A stretch of DNA of 64,000 nucleotides, from contig NC_002678.2 of the NCBI RefSeq assembly GCF_000009625.1, positions 992,001-1,056,000 of the forward strand, written 5' to 3'. The notes beneath the pieces are model-generated. The model searched no databases and had not been told where the DNA came from. It saw only the letters and a program-made list of their open reading frames with translations. Numbering within the stretch: position 1 is the stretch's first letter; each line of letters begins with the position of its first letter. This document shows, piece by piece, positions 17,158 through 25,995 of this stretch. A program made the position numbers and the translations under genes. This DNA is from Mesorhizobium japonicum MAFF 303099 (lineage in GTDB: Bacteria > Pseudomonadota > Alphaproteobacteria > Rhizobiales > Rhizobiaceae).

Positions 17158-18324
17158 ATGGACGCCGCGGTCGATGCGAGCACCAGCCAGTTCGAACTCA
17201 ACGAGGAACAGCGCGCCATCCAGGAGATGGCGCAGGCCTTCGCCGCCGACCGCGTCGCGCCGAATGCGCTCGACTGGGATCGCAGGAAGCATTTTCCCGC
17301 CGATGTGATCCGCGAGACCGGGCCGCTCGGCCTCGGCGGCATCTATGTCAGGGACGACGTCGGCGGCTCCGCCCTCGGCCGCCTCGACGCCGTGCTGATC
17401 TTCGAGGCGCTGTCGCATGCCGATCCGGGCTTTTCGTCCTTCATCTCGATCCACAATATGGTGGCCTCGATGATCGACCGCTTCGGCAACGACGAGCAGC
17501 GCCAGCGCTTCCTGCCGAAGCTCACCTCGATGGAATGGCTGGCGAGCTATTGCCTGACCGAGCCGGGCTCCGGATCGGATGCCGCGGCGCTCAAGACGCG
17601 CGCGGTGAAGAGCGGCGGCGACTATGTCCTCAACGGCGCCAAACAATTCATCTCGGGCGCCGGCGACAGCGATGTCTATGCTGTCATGGTGCGCACCGGC
17701 GCCGACGGGCCGAAAGGCATTTCCACCATTGTGGTACCGAAGGATGCGCCCGGCCTCTCCTTCGGCGCCAACGAGCACAAGATGGGCTGGCACATGCAGT
17801 CGACCCGCCAGGTCATATTCGAGGACTGCAAGGTGCCGGCGGAAAACCTTCTGTCGGGTGAAGGCGCCGGTTTCGGCATCGCCATGGCCGGGCTCGATGG
17901 CGGCCGGCTGAACATCGCCGCCTGTTCGCTGGGCGGCGCCCAGTCGGCGCTCGACAAGGCGCTGTCCTACACCGCCGAACGCAAGGCCTTCGGCTCGAAG
18001 ATCAACCAGTTCCAGGCGCTGCAGTTCAGGCTGGCGGATATGGAGACCGAGCTGCAGGCAGCGCGCATCTTCCTCTATGCCGCCGCCTCCAAGCTCGACC
18101 GCAAGGCGCCGGACGCCGGCAAATGGTCTGCCATGGCCAAGCGCTTCGTCACCGACACCGGCTTCAACGTCGCCAACAATGCGCTGCAGTTGCTCGGCGG
18201 TTACGGCTATCTGCACGACTATGGCATCGAGAAGCTGGTGCGCGACCTGCGCGTCCATCAGATCCTCGAAGGCACCAACGAGATCATGCGCGTCATCATC
18301 GCGCGTGCCTTGATCGGTCGCTGA
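17158..18324 (+). CDS. Acyl-CoA dehydrogenase, probably isobutyryl-CoA dehydrogenase
   Basis: The 388-aa flavoenzyme has the standard acyl-CoA dehydrogenase plan. The N-terminal helical domain includes FELNEEQRAIQEMAQAFAADRVAPNA, the FAD/substrate loop is CLTEPGSGSDAAAL, and the C-terminal domain has ERKAFGSKINQFQALQF and ILEGTNEIMRVIIARAL, whose glutamate is in the catalytic region. The next gene, 26 bp downstream, encodes a 3-hydroxyisobutyrate dehydrogenase, so this is most likely the isobutyryl-CoA step of valine degradation; short/branched acyl-CoA specificity cannot be proven by eye. Start by ATG at 17158 after GGGAGAG. Confidence 0.87.
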   Translation: MDAAVDASTSQFELNEEQRAIQEMAQAFAADRVAPNALDWDRRKHFPADVIRETGPLGLGGIYVRDDVGGSALGRLDAVLIFEALSHADPGFSSFISIHNMVASMIDRFGNDEQRQRFLPKLTSMEWLASYCLTEPGSGSDAAALKTRAVKSGGDYVLNGAKQFISGAGDSDVYAVMVRTGADGPKGISTIVVPKDAPGLSFGANEHKMGWHMQSTRQVIFEDCKVPAENLLSGEGAGFGIAMAGLDGGRLNIAACSLGGAQSALDKALSYTAERKAFGSKINQFQALQFRLADMETELQAARIFLYAAASKLDRKAPDAGKWSAMAKRFVTDTGFNVANNALQLLGGYGYLHDYGIEKLVRDLRVHQILEGTNEIMRVIIARALIGR

Positions 18325-18350
18325 AGCCAGCAAACTCCGGGAGTGAGACA

Positions 18351-19235
18351 ATGACGACGATCGCCTTCATCGGCCTTGGTAATATGGGCAATCCGATGGC
18401 CGCCAATCTGGTCAAGGCCGGGCATCAAGTGCACGGCTTCGACCTCATGCCGGAGAATTTGACCGTCGCGCGCGAGCACGGTGTTGTCGTCATGGCCAAC
18501 GCGCCGGCGGCGGTGAAGGATGCCGACGTGGTGATCACCATGCTCCCTGCCGGCAAGCACGTGCTCTCGGTTTATGAGGACATCGCGCCCAAGGCAAAAA
18601 AAGACGCGCTGTTCATCGATTCGTCGACGATCGACGTCGAGTCGGCGCGCAAGGCGCATGCGATTGCCGCTAAACACGGCCTGCTTTCCATCGACGCGCC
18701 CGTCTCGGGCGGCACCGGTGGTGCGGCGGCCGGCACGCTGACCTTCATGGCTGGCGGCTCCAACGACGCCTTCGCCGCCGCCGAGCCAGTCCTGAAGCCG
18801 ATGGCCGGGCGCATCGTCCATTGCGGCGGCGACGGTGCCGGCCAGGCGGCGAAGATCTGCAACAACATGATCCTCGGCATTTCGATGATCGGCGTCGCCG
18901 AGGCCTTCGTGCTGGCCGAAAAGCTCGGCCTGTCGCATCAGGCGCTGTTCGACGTCGCCTCGACCTCTTCGGGCCAATGCTGGTCCTTGACCACCTATTG
19001 CCCGGTGCCCGGCCCGGTGCCCACTTCACCCGCCAACAGGGATTACAGGCCGGGCTTCGCCGCTGCCCTTATGCTGAAAGACCTGAAATTGTCCCAGGAA
19101 GCCGCACAGAGCGCGGGCGCGGTGACCCCGCTTGGCGCCGAGGCGGCACAGCTCTATGCCCTGTTCAACGCCCAGGGGCATGGCGGCGCCGATTTCTCCG
19201 GCATAATTAATTTTCTCAGGGGTAACCCAGCGTAA
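18351..19235 (+). CDS. mmsB: 3-Hydroxyisobutyrate dehydrogenase
   Basis: The 294-aa NAD-dependent enzyme oxidises 3-hydroxyisobutyrate to methylmalonate semialdehyde in valine degradation. The N-terminal Rossmann motif GLGNMGNPMAANLVKAGH, the substrate-binding DAPVSGGTGGAAAGTLTFM and the catalytic-lysine block GAGQAAKICNNM are all present and at the expected spacing, and the CWSLTTYCPVPGPVPTSPANRDY segment is characteristic of MmsB rather than of other beta-hydroxyacid dehydrogenases. GGGAGTGAG precedes the ATG. It is probably co-transcribed with the acyl-CoA dehydrogenase; the hydratase, hydrolase and semialdehyde dehydrogenase of the pathway are not in this window. Confidence 0.92.
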   Translation: MTTIAFIGLGNMGNPMAANLVKAGHQVHGFDLMPENLTVAREHGVVVMANAPAAVKDADVVITMLPAGKHVLSVYEDIAPKAKKDALFIDSSTIDVESARKAHAIAAKHGLLSIDAPVSGGTGGAAAGTLTFMAGGSNDAFAAAEPVLKPMAGRIVHCGGDGAGQAAKICNNMILGISMIGVAEAFVLAEKLGLSHQALFDVASTSSGQCWSLTTYCPVPGPVPTSPANRDYRPGFAAALMLKDLKLSQEAAQSAGAVTPLGAEAAQLYALFNAQGHGGADFSGIINFLRGNPA

Positions 19236-19344
19236 CCAGCGGATTTGATGGGTTTTTTCCGGATCAACCTGGCAGAAGAACCGCAAATTTAGATTTGCTT
19301 AAGCTCTCGATAACTCTGCGGTAACGATGTCGCTATAAAACGGA

Positions 19345-19481
19345 CTGCGAGGCGGACATATCCGCCCGGCGCTCCGGATCAGGTCTCGCGTACCGGAGCC
19401 CGTAAGTTTCGCCAAGTGTTTGCGTAGCGAAACGCCATGCGTATCTGGCAAAGCCGCGTTCCCGATGGAGCGCGGTTTTTG
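19345..19481 (+). ncRNA. Candidate structured small RNA with terminator
   Basis: Four hairpins follow one another in a gene-free gap: GGCGGA/TCCGCC (19351-19366), GCTCCGG/CCGGAGC (19371-19399), GTTTCGC/GCGAAAC (19406-19433) and a terminal AAGCCGCG/CGCGGTTT stem followed by TTTTT (19451-19480). A TATAAA at 19334-19339 could be a -10 element, although no good -35 is visible. The arrangement fits a small RNA or a structured 3' end of mmsB. I do not recognise a known family. Confidence 0.45.
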
Positions 19482-19512
19482 CATTTCTGCCGCGCCCGCT
19501 CCGGGCCGATGT

Positions 19513-20157
19513 CTATATTCCGATCGCAGCGTTCGGGATTGGCACATGATCTTCGTTGGTCAGCACGATCGGCGTGTCCACTCCATCCACCCTGACCACA
19601 AGAAGACGCATGCTCCACGTGCCGGCATTGCGGACCAGATGGGAAAACACGGTGGCTTTGCCCCTGGCGCCGTGGACGGGAATGCTGAACTGGGCGTCGC
19701 CCGTGCCATTCGCACTGACGTTGAGGTGGCCGCCGATCCAGAAATTGTCGGTCACGCCGTCGCCAATGGCAGCCTTGACGCGGGTATCGGAACGCACGGC
19801 GTCCATGGTCATGTGGTAGGCGTCGCTGCCTTTGAGCATGAAGGGGATGCTGCCGACCGCCGTTGCACAGCCCCCGATACTGAGCACCCAGACAGCAAGG
19901 CCGGCGATTGCCCAGTTGCGCTGCGTCTTGCGGAACTGCTCCGCGTCGCGCCAGGCCCGGTTCTGCCAGGCCCAGCGGCTGCCGCGTGCGCCGAGCACGA
20001 AGATCATGACGAGATTGACGACCGGGATCAGCGCCAGCAGCGCGATGAAAGTGCTGTTGCCGATGCCCCAGATCCAGTTGAGGAAGAAGGCGCCCCAATT
20101 CCAGCGGTCGAGCTCGGCCGGGATTTCAGCCGGCTGGTTGAGCGGTTGTCCGGCCAT
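19513..20157 (-). CDS. Membrane protein with Coa1-like C-terminal domain, function unknown
   Basis: The 214-aa protein starts with a short polar segment, then WNWGAFFLNWIWGIGN with an adjoining hydrophobic helix, and a second helix WAIAGLAVWVLSIGGCA. The C-terminal half (IPFMLKGSDAYHMTMDAVRSDTRVKAAIGDGVTDNFWIGGHLNVSANGTGDAQFSIPVHGARGKATVF) matches the Coa1/cytochrome oxidase assembly-like fold found in many bacterial membrane proteins; assignment to that family is by memory and no role in oxidase assembly is claimed. The start at 20157 has GGGGGA just upstream. The gene stands alone. Confidence 0.6.
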   Translation of the reverse strand: MAGQPLNQPAEIPAELDRWNWGAFFLNWIWGIGNSTFIALLALIPVVNLVMIFVLGARGSRWAWQNRAWRDAEQFRKTQRNWAIAGLAVWVLSIGGCATAVGSIPFMLKGSDAYHMTMDAVRSDTRVKAAIGDGVTDNFWIGGHLNVSANGTGDAQFSIPVHGARGKATVFSHLVRNAGTWSMRLLVVRVDGVDTPIVLTNEDHVPIPNAAIGI

Positions 20158-20241
20158 GATGTCCCCCATCGGTGCGCATACCGATTGGTTCTAGACCATG
20201 ATCTCGACAATGCGCAAAATCAAAGTTCGGCAGGGTCTATT

Positions 20242-20607
20242 TCAAGCCTTTGACGACAGCCGGCGAAAATTCGCCTTCACCGCCCGGCTGGCGGGCTTGA
20301 GCGCGGCGCTGATCGACCGTTCCGCCGCGACGCCGTTGAACAGCGACGGCGTGCGACCGGAAAGGAGTTCCGGCCAGAACCGCGATGCCGACTGAAGGAA
20401 GGACATTTGCGCCGCGAACGTGCCCTCGGCGATTGCCGCGGTCTTCTCGTTCACCGCACGCGCGGTTTCGGTGCCCCAGGGCTGGCTGCTGCCGCTGTCC
20501 ATCGCCATCAACGGCAGGCGCATCATCGCCACCAGCGGCGCCAGCATCAGGTCAGCGCCGATGCTGGCTGCTTCTTGAGCGCGTCGGCTCTTGCCGGTTT
20601 TTCTCAT
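20242..20607 (-). CDS. Phasin-like small protein, function unknown
   Basis: The 121-aa protein is rich in Ala, Ser and Met with an amphipathic helical pattern (MLAPLVAMMRLPLMAMDS...ETARAVNEKTAAIAEGTFAAQMSFLQSASRFWPELLSGRTPS), reminiscent of phasins that coat polyhydroxyalkanoate granules. The family cannot be confirmed by eye. I prefer the ATG at 20607 (MRKTGKSRRAQEAASIGADLM); a longer frame begins at 20649. No neighbour points to granule metabolism. Confidence 0.55.
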   Translation of the reverse strand: MRKTGKSRRAQEAASIGADLMLAPLVAMMRLPLMAMDSGSSQPWGTETARAVNEKTAAIAEGTFAAQMSFLQSASRFWPELLSGRTPSLFNGVAAERSISAALKPASRAVKANFRRLSSKA

Positions 20608-20704
20608 GGAAATGAACCCCTTGTCGCGGCCGAATGGCTGCTGCCCCACACACTACGCGCGGAGGATGAAGTTTGTTCCCCATCGGGCAGTATGTTTCTC
20701 GAGG

Positions 20705-20732
20705 CCGGGCGTTCCCTTGAAGAAACGCCCGG
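20705..20732. terminator. GC-rich hairpin beyond the aminotransferase gene, possible terminator
   Basis: Arms CCGGGCGTT and AACGCCCGG surround a loop of ten bases. It lies just past the minus-strand aminotransferase stop. There is no run of T after the stem, so termination by this hairpin is uncertain. Confidence 0.4.
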
Positions 20733-20744
20733 TCGAGGTTTGCC

Positions 20745-22124
20745 TTACCGCTTGCGCAGATCGGCCTGCGCCAGATCCAGCGCCTTGCCTATGCGCTCGC
20801 AGGCCATGTCGATCGTGTCGCGGGTCCAGATCAGCGGCGGCGACAGGATCATCGTGTCACCGGTGGCGCGCAGCATCATGCCGTTGGCGATGGCATGGTC
20901 GCGCACCGTCACCGCCGCACTTCCCGACGGCAGGAACCGTTCCTTGGTCGCCTTGTCCTTGACGATCTCGATCGCGCCCATCAGCCCGATCGAACGCACC
21001 TCGCCGACCAGGTCATGCCCGGCGATACACTCCTGCAGCGCCTTGGCGAAATAGGGCCCGGTGTCGTTCCTGACGCGGTCGACCAGGCCTTCCTGCTCGA
21101 TGATCTCCAGGTTCTTCAAGGCGACGGCGCAGGCCACGGGGTGGCCGGAATAGGTGTAGCCGTGGTTGAACTCGCCGCCCTTCTCGACCAGCGTCGAGGT
21201 GATGCGGTCGCCGACCAGCAGCGCCGACAGCGGCTGATAGCCCGAGGTCAGCGCCTTGGCCGTGGTGATGGTGTCCGGTTCGATGCCGAAGGTCTGGGCT
21301 GCGAACCATTCGCCGGTACGGCCATAGCCGGTGATGACCTCGTCCAGCATCAGCAGCACATCGTATTTGCGGCAGATGCGCTGCACCTCAGGCCAATAGC
21401 TCGCCGGCGGGATCTTGACGCCGCCCGCGCCCATTACCGGCTCGCCGATGAAGGCCGCGACCTTGTCGACGCCGGCCTCGAGGATGGCATCCTCGACCGA
21501 TTTGGCCGCGCGCAGGCCGAAATCATGGTCGCTCTCACCCGGCAGCGCCAGCTCATAGGCATAGGGCATCATCACATGCACGATGTTGGGCACCGCTCCG
21601 TTGAGCTGCTTGTGCATGGCATCCATGCCGCCGAGCGACGTGCCGGCGATGGTCGAGCCGTGATAGGCCATCTTGCGCGAGATGACGCGGTTCTTCTCGG
21701 GTTTGCCCTCGATCACCCAGTAGTGGCGGACAAGACGCAAGGCGGTGTCGTTGGCTTCCGAGCCGGAGGAGCCGTAGAAGACCTGATTGACGTTCTTCGG
21801 CGCGATCTCGGCCAGTTTCTTGGACAACAGCACCGGGGTCGGCGTCGAGCATTTGAAGAAGGAATTGTAGTAAGGCAGTTCCTTCATCTGCGCGTAAGCG
21901 GCCTCGGCGAGTTCGTCGCGGCCATAGCCGATGTTGACGCACCACAGGCCGGCCATGCCGTCGAGCAATTCCGTCCCTTCGGAATCGTAGATGAACGGGC
22001 CATTGGCGTGGGTGATGATGCGCGAACCCGCCTCGCGCAATTCCTTGTGGTCGGTGAAGGGATGGAGATGATGCGCGGCGTCGATCTGCTGAAGCTGCTT
22101 CAGCGAATAATTCTGATAGGTCAT
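20745..22124 (-). CDS. Class III pyridoxal-phosphate aminotransferase (omega-amino acid/diamine:pyruvate type)
   Basis: The 459-aa enzyme has the class III layout: an N-terminal HLHPFTDHKELREAGSRIITHANGPFIYDSEG, the cofactor phosphate-binding GSSGSEANDTALRL, LMLDEVITGYGRTG for the cofactor aspartate, and the Schiff-base lysine in TTAKALTSGYQPLSA. The family transfers the terminal amine of beta-alanine, putrescine, taurine or related amines to pyruvate or 2-oxoglutarate; the sequence resembles SpuC-like and omega-amino acid:pyruvate enzymes, and the donor is not fixed. The gene stands alone and its upstream side contains only repeats and a dubious small frame. Confidence 0.88.
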   Translation of the reverse strand: MTYQNYSLKQLQQIDAAHHLHPFTDHKELREAGSRIITHANGPFIYDSEGTELLDGMAGLWCVNIGYGRDELAEAAYAQMKELPYYNSFFKCSTPTPVLLSKKLAEIAPKNVNQVFYGSSGSEANDTALRLVRHYWVIEGKPEKNRVISRKMAYHGSTIAGTSLGGMDAMHKQLNGAVPNIVHVMMPYAYELALPGESDHDFGLRAAKSVEDAILEAGVDKVAAFIGEPVMGAGGVKIPPASYWPEVQRICRKYDVLLMLDEVITGYGRTGEWFAAQTFGIEPDTITTAKALTSGYQPLSALLVGDRITSTLVEKGGEFNHGYTYSGHPVACAVALKNLEIIEQEGLVDRVRNDTGPYFAKALQECIAGHDLVGEVRSIGLMGAIEIVKDKATKERFLPSGSAAVTVRDHAIANGMMLRATGDTMILSPPLIWTRDTIDMACERIGKALDLAQADLRKR

Positions 22125-22174
22125 GTCTGATTCTTTCCTCTGGATTCAGTCCGGCAGGCGCCGGGGCGAATGCA

Positions 22175-22300
22175 TCAGAGGCTGATGGGCGGCGAATAAC
22201 CGATGCGGGCGCACAGCCGCAAAAGCTCCGCACGCAGCGTGCGCGGTGATGGTGTCACCGCGACCCCGAACGTGCAGACAAAGGTCATAGCAGGAGCCAT
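22175..22300 (-). CDS. Possible 41-aa ORF, doubtful
   Basis: A frame from ATG at 22300 to the stop at 22175 encodes MAPAMTFVCTFGVAVTPSP followed by RTLRAELLRLCARIGYSPPISL. Codon use is normal for the region, but no ribosome site or recognisable family is visible, and it lies in the leader region of the aminotransferase gene. It may be a chance frame or the relic of a longer gene. The rest of the 22125-22451 gap holds an 8-bp-arm hairpin (AGCAAAGG/CCTTTGCT, about 22315-22350) and the repeats listed separately. Confidence 0.22.
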   Translation of the reverse strand: MAPAMTFVCTFGVAVTPSPRTLRAELLRLCARIGYSPPISL

Positions 22301-22370
22301 GCAGGGCACCTTAGAGCAAAGGCTGGCCGAGGTGAACCACCCTTTGCTTGGCCCATGACGGAATACTTCT

Positions 22371-22453
22371 ATGCATGTCGCCTAAAAGTGGCCCCGGTTT
22401 TAGGAGAACGACATGCATAAAACAAAGGCATGAAGTGCGTCGCGACGCACTTC
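22371..22453. repeat. Composite palindromic intergenic repeat
   Basis: The unit at 22371-22418 has outer arms ATGCATGTCG/CGACATGCAT and inner arms CCTAAAA/TTTTAGG around GTGGCCCCGG. A perfect 22-bp palindrome follows at 22432-22453, with arms GAAGTGCGTCG and CGACGCACTTC. Its last two bases belong to the stop codon of the prolyl oligopeptidase gene. Both units look like recurrent rhizobial extragenic palindromes. Confidence 0.78.
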
Positions 22454-24515
22454 AAGCCTTGGCGCTCAGTGCCCGCTGCAGGAAGACATATTTCATCGCC
22501 GTCTGCGCCGCCTGCGGCCGGCGATCGCCCCGTCCGCCATGCCCGCCTTCGGTTTCCTCGAAGAACAATGTCCTGTCGTGGCCGGCCTCCTGCAGGCGAG
22601 CCGCCATCTTGCGCGCATGGCCGGGATGGACGCGGTCATCGGCGGTCGAGGTGGTCAGAAGCACCGGCGGATAGGCGGCGCCCGCCCTGACATGCTGGTA
22701 GGGCGAATAGGCGGACAGCCACCTGGCGTCTTCCGGCTTCGACGGATCGCCATATTCTGCCATCCATGAGGCGCCGGGCGGCAATTCGGTGTAGCGCAAC
22801 ATGTCGAGCAGCGGCACCTCGATGATGACGGCGCCAAAGAGTTCCGGGCGCTGCGTCAGGGAAACGCCGGTCAGCAGGCCGCCATTCGAGCCGCCCTGGA
22901 TGCCGAGCGAGCTTGCTGTCGCGATGCCACGTCTGACGACGTCCTCAGCCACAGCGGCGAAATCGTCAAAACCGTTCTGGCGATTGCCCTTCAGCGCCGC
23001 CTGATGCCAGGCCGGGCCGAACTCGCCGCCGCCACGGATGCAGGCCTGCACATAGGCATTGCCCTTCTCCAGCCACAGCCTGCCGCGCACCCCGGCATAG
23101 CCGGGCAAGAGCGGCACTTCGAAGCCGCCATAGCCGTAGAGCAGCGTCGGCACCGGCCCCTTCTGGTCGCGTCGCCGGACGACGAAATAAGGGATCATCG
23201 TGCCGTCCTTCGAGCGCGCCTCGAACTGCTCCGAGATCAGCGGCGACGCGTCGAAGCGCGCCGGCTGCGACTTCACCGTCTCCAGCGTCTCGCCATCATC
23301 ATCCGACCAGATGATCGAGCTCGGCGTCAGGAAATCCGTGAAGGAGAAGGACACGCTGGAGCCGAAATGCTCGGCATGGCTGATGCCGACAGTGCCGTTC
23401 TCGGGCAACGCGAGCGGCTTCAGCGACCATGCGCCATCCCTGCGCTCGCAGACGAGGACCTTGCCGCGCACATTGTCCATCAGGCTGATGAACAGCCGGC
23501 CCTGCGTTCTGGCGAGCCCGGCGATGGACACGCGATGCGCCGGCGCCAGCAGGATTTCGATGGCGCCGAAACTGCCGGTTTCGATCCAGTGGGCGAAATC
23601 GAGCGAATAGAGCCCGTCCGGCTGGCACACCGTGCCGTCCGGCGCCGTCCACGGCGTGCGCACCCCGAACACCAGCTGGTCCTTGAAAAGCGATGTATCG
23701 GTGGCATCGTCAGGCAGCGGAATGCGCCTGTTCTCACCGGATGGGAGATGCAGGAAACTGTGCGATGCGAAGAAATTGATTGCCCGCGCCAGAAACACGT
23801 GTCGCTTGTCGCCGTCGAACTCGACGCCCGCGCCAGCGGCGAGATCGTCTTTCTGCGCTTCGAAGATCGGCGTCGCCTCTTCCAGCGCCGTGCCGCGTTT
23901 CCACAGCTTGATCACGCGCGGATAGCCGGACTCGGTCTTGTCGGCATCCTCGAAGGCGGCCGAGACGATGACCGTATCCTTGTCCAGCCAGCCGAAATTC
24001 GACTTGGAAGCCGGCGCACAAAACCCGCCCTCGATGAACGATCTGGTTTCGATGTCGAATTCGCGCATCTCGCTGGCGTCGCCACCATCGGGCGACATCG
24101 AGAGCAGGCAGCGGCTGAAGTCCGGATAGAGCCGGCTGGCGCCGCTGAACACCCATTTTATCCCCTCCTTCGCCGCAAGCTGGTCGAAGTCGATGATGGT
24201 TTCCCAGACCGGCTTCTCGGTCTTGTAGGAAGCGACCGTCGTGCGGCGCCACTGGCCGAGCGCATTGGTCTTGTCCTGCCAGAAATTATAGACATGGCCG
24301 GCGATCGCCGCGCCGACGGCGATATTGTCCTCGGCCGTCATCAGGTCGAGCGCCGTCTGGAACGACGCCTGATAGGACGGATCGCCCTGCAATTCGCCGA
24401 CCGCGATCTCGTTCTGGCCATGTACCCAGTCGAGCGACTGTTTGGCGGTCCTGTCCTCCAGCCAGAGGAAGGGATCCGCGGCGCCGGCTTCTGGCTTGGT
24501 GATGGGCTTGGTCAT
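22452..24515 (-). CDS. Prolyl oligopeptidase family serine peptidase (S9A)
   Basis: The 687-aa protein has the seven-bladed beta-propeller region followed by an alpha/beta-hydrolase domain. The catalytic serine is in IQGGSNGGLLTG, the aspartate in STADDRVHPGHARKMAARL and the histidine in EETEGGHGGRG; the entry motif DPFLWLEDRTAKQSLDWVHGQN is typical. These enzymes cut short peptides after proline or basic residues in the cytoplasm. The ATG at 24515 follows TTGGAGG, so the upstream ATG at 24545 is not used. The stop codon overlaps the 22432-22453 palindrome. No operon partner is evident. Confidence 0.9.
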   Translation of the reverse strand: MTKPITKPEAGAADPFLWLEDRTAKQSLDWVHGQNEIAVGELQGDPSYQASFQTALDLMTAEDNIAVGAAIAGHVYNFWQDKTNALGQWRRTTVASYKTEKPVWETIIDFDQLAAKEGIKWVFSGASRLYPDFSRCLLSMSPDGGDASEMREFDIETRSFIEGGFCAPASKSNFGWLDKDTVIVSAAFEDADKTESGYPRVIKLWKRGTALEEATPIFEAQKDDLAAGAGVEFDGDKRHVFLARAINFFASHSFLHLPSGENRRIPLPDDATDTSLFKDQLVFGVRTPWTAPDGTVCQPDGLYSLDFAHWIETGSFGAIEILLAPAHRVSIAGLARTQGRLFISLMDNVRGKVLVCERRDGAWSLKPLALPENGTVGISHAEHFGSSVSFSFTDFLTPSSIIWSDDDGETLETVKSQPARFDASPLISEQFEARSKDGTMIPYFVVRRRDQKGPVPTLLYGYGGFEVPLLPGYAGVRGRLWLEKGNAYVQACIRGGGEFGPAWHQAALKGNRQNGFDDFAAVAEDVVRRGIATASSLGIQGGSNGGLLTGVSLTQRPELFGAVIIEVPLLDMLRYTELPPGASWMAEYGDPSKPEDARWLSAYSPYQHVRAGAAYPPVLLTTSTADDRVHPGHARKMAARLQEAGHDRTLFFEETEGGHGGRGDRRPQAAQTAMKYVFLQRALSAKA

Positions 24516-24637
24516 GAAACCTCCAATAGGCATGCTTGTGGGCATGCAACATCGACATGCCGCGTCCGATATTCAAGAGTTGCGGCAGCTGGCCAGAGGA
24601 TTCGGGCCTTCTCGCGACCGAGAAAAAGCAGCCTCGA

Positions 24638-25819
24638 TCATGTCTTGCCGATCCGGCGCACGGACGAGCGATAGAGCGCGAAGACCACCAGGACCGCATC
24701 GAGACCGAAGATCACCACGGGCAGACCGAGCGGACCGATCCCTTGCATCAAGAGGCCGGCGCCCGGCGGGCCGACAATGCCGCCAAGGCCCCACAGCAGG
24801 GCGAAGGCAGCATTGCCGGTGACGAGCAGCGTGCCCTTGAACCGGCTGCCGAGTTCGACCAGCGCCATCGTATAGACGCCGTAGCCGACCGCGCCCATCA
24901 CCAGCAGCACGCCCCAGATCAGCGGCGTGGTGATCAGCAGCGGCAGCAGTGCCGCGCAGATTGCCGTCGCCACCGCGCAGGCGACGATCATCGGGCGGCC
25001 GCCGAACCGCTCCGCCATTAGGCCGAGCGGAATCTGCAGCAGGATGTTGCCCAGGGAAAGCGCCATCACCAGAGCGGCGAGCATGGCTTCCGGCAGGCCA
25101 TAGCCGGCGCCGAAGACCGGGACCAGCGCATAGGTGCTTTGCTGGACGGCGGCCGAGACCAGCACGGCCAGCAGCAGCGCCGGCGCCATGCGGGCAAAGC
25201 CGATGAAGCTGCCGGCGGGCTGCCCGTCATCCTCGAACCCGGTAAGCTTCGAGGAGACAAGGCGCAGAATGACCGCGCAAAGCAAGAAGCCGCCGATGCC
25301 GACGCTGAAGGGCGCCCAACCCGACGTGCCGACGAAGGTCAACGCGAAAGGCCCCGCGGCATAGCCGGCGCCCATCAGCGTGTTGAACACACCCATCACC
25401 CGGCCGCGCCGCGAAGGCGGCGCCAGCGACAGCGCCCAGACCTCGCCAAGAATGTAGAGCGGATTGATAACGACGCCGATGATGAAGCGGATGACGTACC
25501 AGGCCACCCAGTTCTGCAGATAGCCGATGCCGAGGAAGCACAGCGCGCCGATCAGCGAGCAGCCGACCGCCAGGTTGCGCGCACCGACCAGCCGCACTGC
25601 CGCCGGCACGAACGAGGCCGACAGAATCAGCCCGAGCGGCATCATCGCCGCCGACAGGCCGATCAGCCCGGGCGACATACCTTGCTTCTGCATCAGGAGC
25701 GTGAACAGCGGCGAGCTCAGCCCTTGCGCGGCGCCGAACATGGCAAGTGCGGCGGTAACGCCGGCGAGCGCTGCCCACTGCGTCCCCGCTTCGCCTTCGC
25801 TCGAGCTGGTTGCGACCAT
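24638..25819 (-). CDS. Major facilitator superfamily transporter
   Basis: The 393-aa inner-membrane protein has about 12 hydrophobic helices with MFS signposts: GLIGLSAAMMPLGLILSASFVPAAVRLVGARNLAVG (the family loop between helices 2 and 3), PPSRRGRVMGVFNTLMGAGYAAGPF, and the second-half repeat IPLGLMAERFGGRPMIVACAVATA. It resembles sugar/drug-type exporters, but substrate cannot be assigned. It is divergent from nothing; the phospholipase D-like gene lies upstream on the same strand. Two palindromes sit within about 140 bp upstream of its start. Confidence 0.85.
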   Translation of the reverse strand: MVATSSSEGEAGTQWAALAGVTAALAMFGAAQGLSSPLFTLLMQKQGMSPGLIGLSAAMMPLGLILSASFVPAAVRLVGARNLAVGCSLIGALCFLGIGYLQNWVAWYVIRFIIGVVINPLYILGEVWALSLAPPSRRGRVMGVFNTLMGAGYAAGPFALTFVGTSGWAPFSVGIGGFLLCAVILRLVSSKLTGFEDDGQPAGSFIGFARMAPALLLAVLVSAAVQQSTYALVPVFGAGYGLPEAMLAALVMALSLGNILLQIPLGLMAERFGGRPMIVACAVATAICAALLPLLITTPLIWGVLLVMGAVGYGVYTMALVELGSRFKGTLLVTGNAAFALLWGLGGIVGPPGAGLLMQGIGPLGLPVVIFGLDAVLVVFALYRSSVRRIGKT

Positions 25820-25932
25820 TCCATCATCCAGGTGAGGTGCCGGCCATGCGGCTGGCAGGCTTCACCAGCTATTGGTTCGACCAGAGGAAAGGAAGGGCCG
25901 GACGGGGAATCCGCTTGCACCAACAATCCCGG

Positions 25933-25959
25933 ACCGATCGGTTGACGCCGACCGGTCGG
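25933..25959. promoter_or_regulatory. Pair of palindromes upstream of the MFS gene, possible operator
   Basis: ACCGATCGGT (25933-25942) and CCGACCGGTCGG (25948-25959) are two perfect palindromes six bases apart, 115-140 bp before the minus-strand start of the MFS gene. Such spacing fits a TetR-type or similar repressor site. No regulator gene is adjacent, so this is only a suggestion. Confidence 0.35.
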
Positions 25960-25995
25960 GGATTGAATGAAGGTCTGGCGCGATTCCTGGCGACA

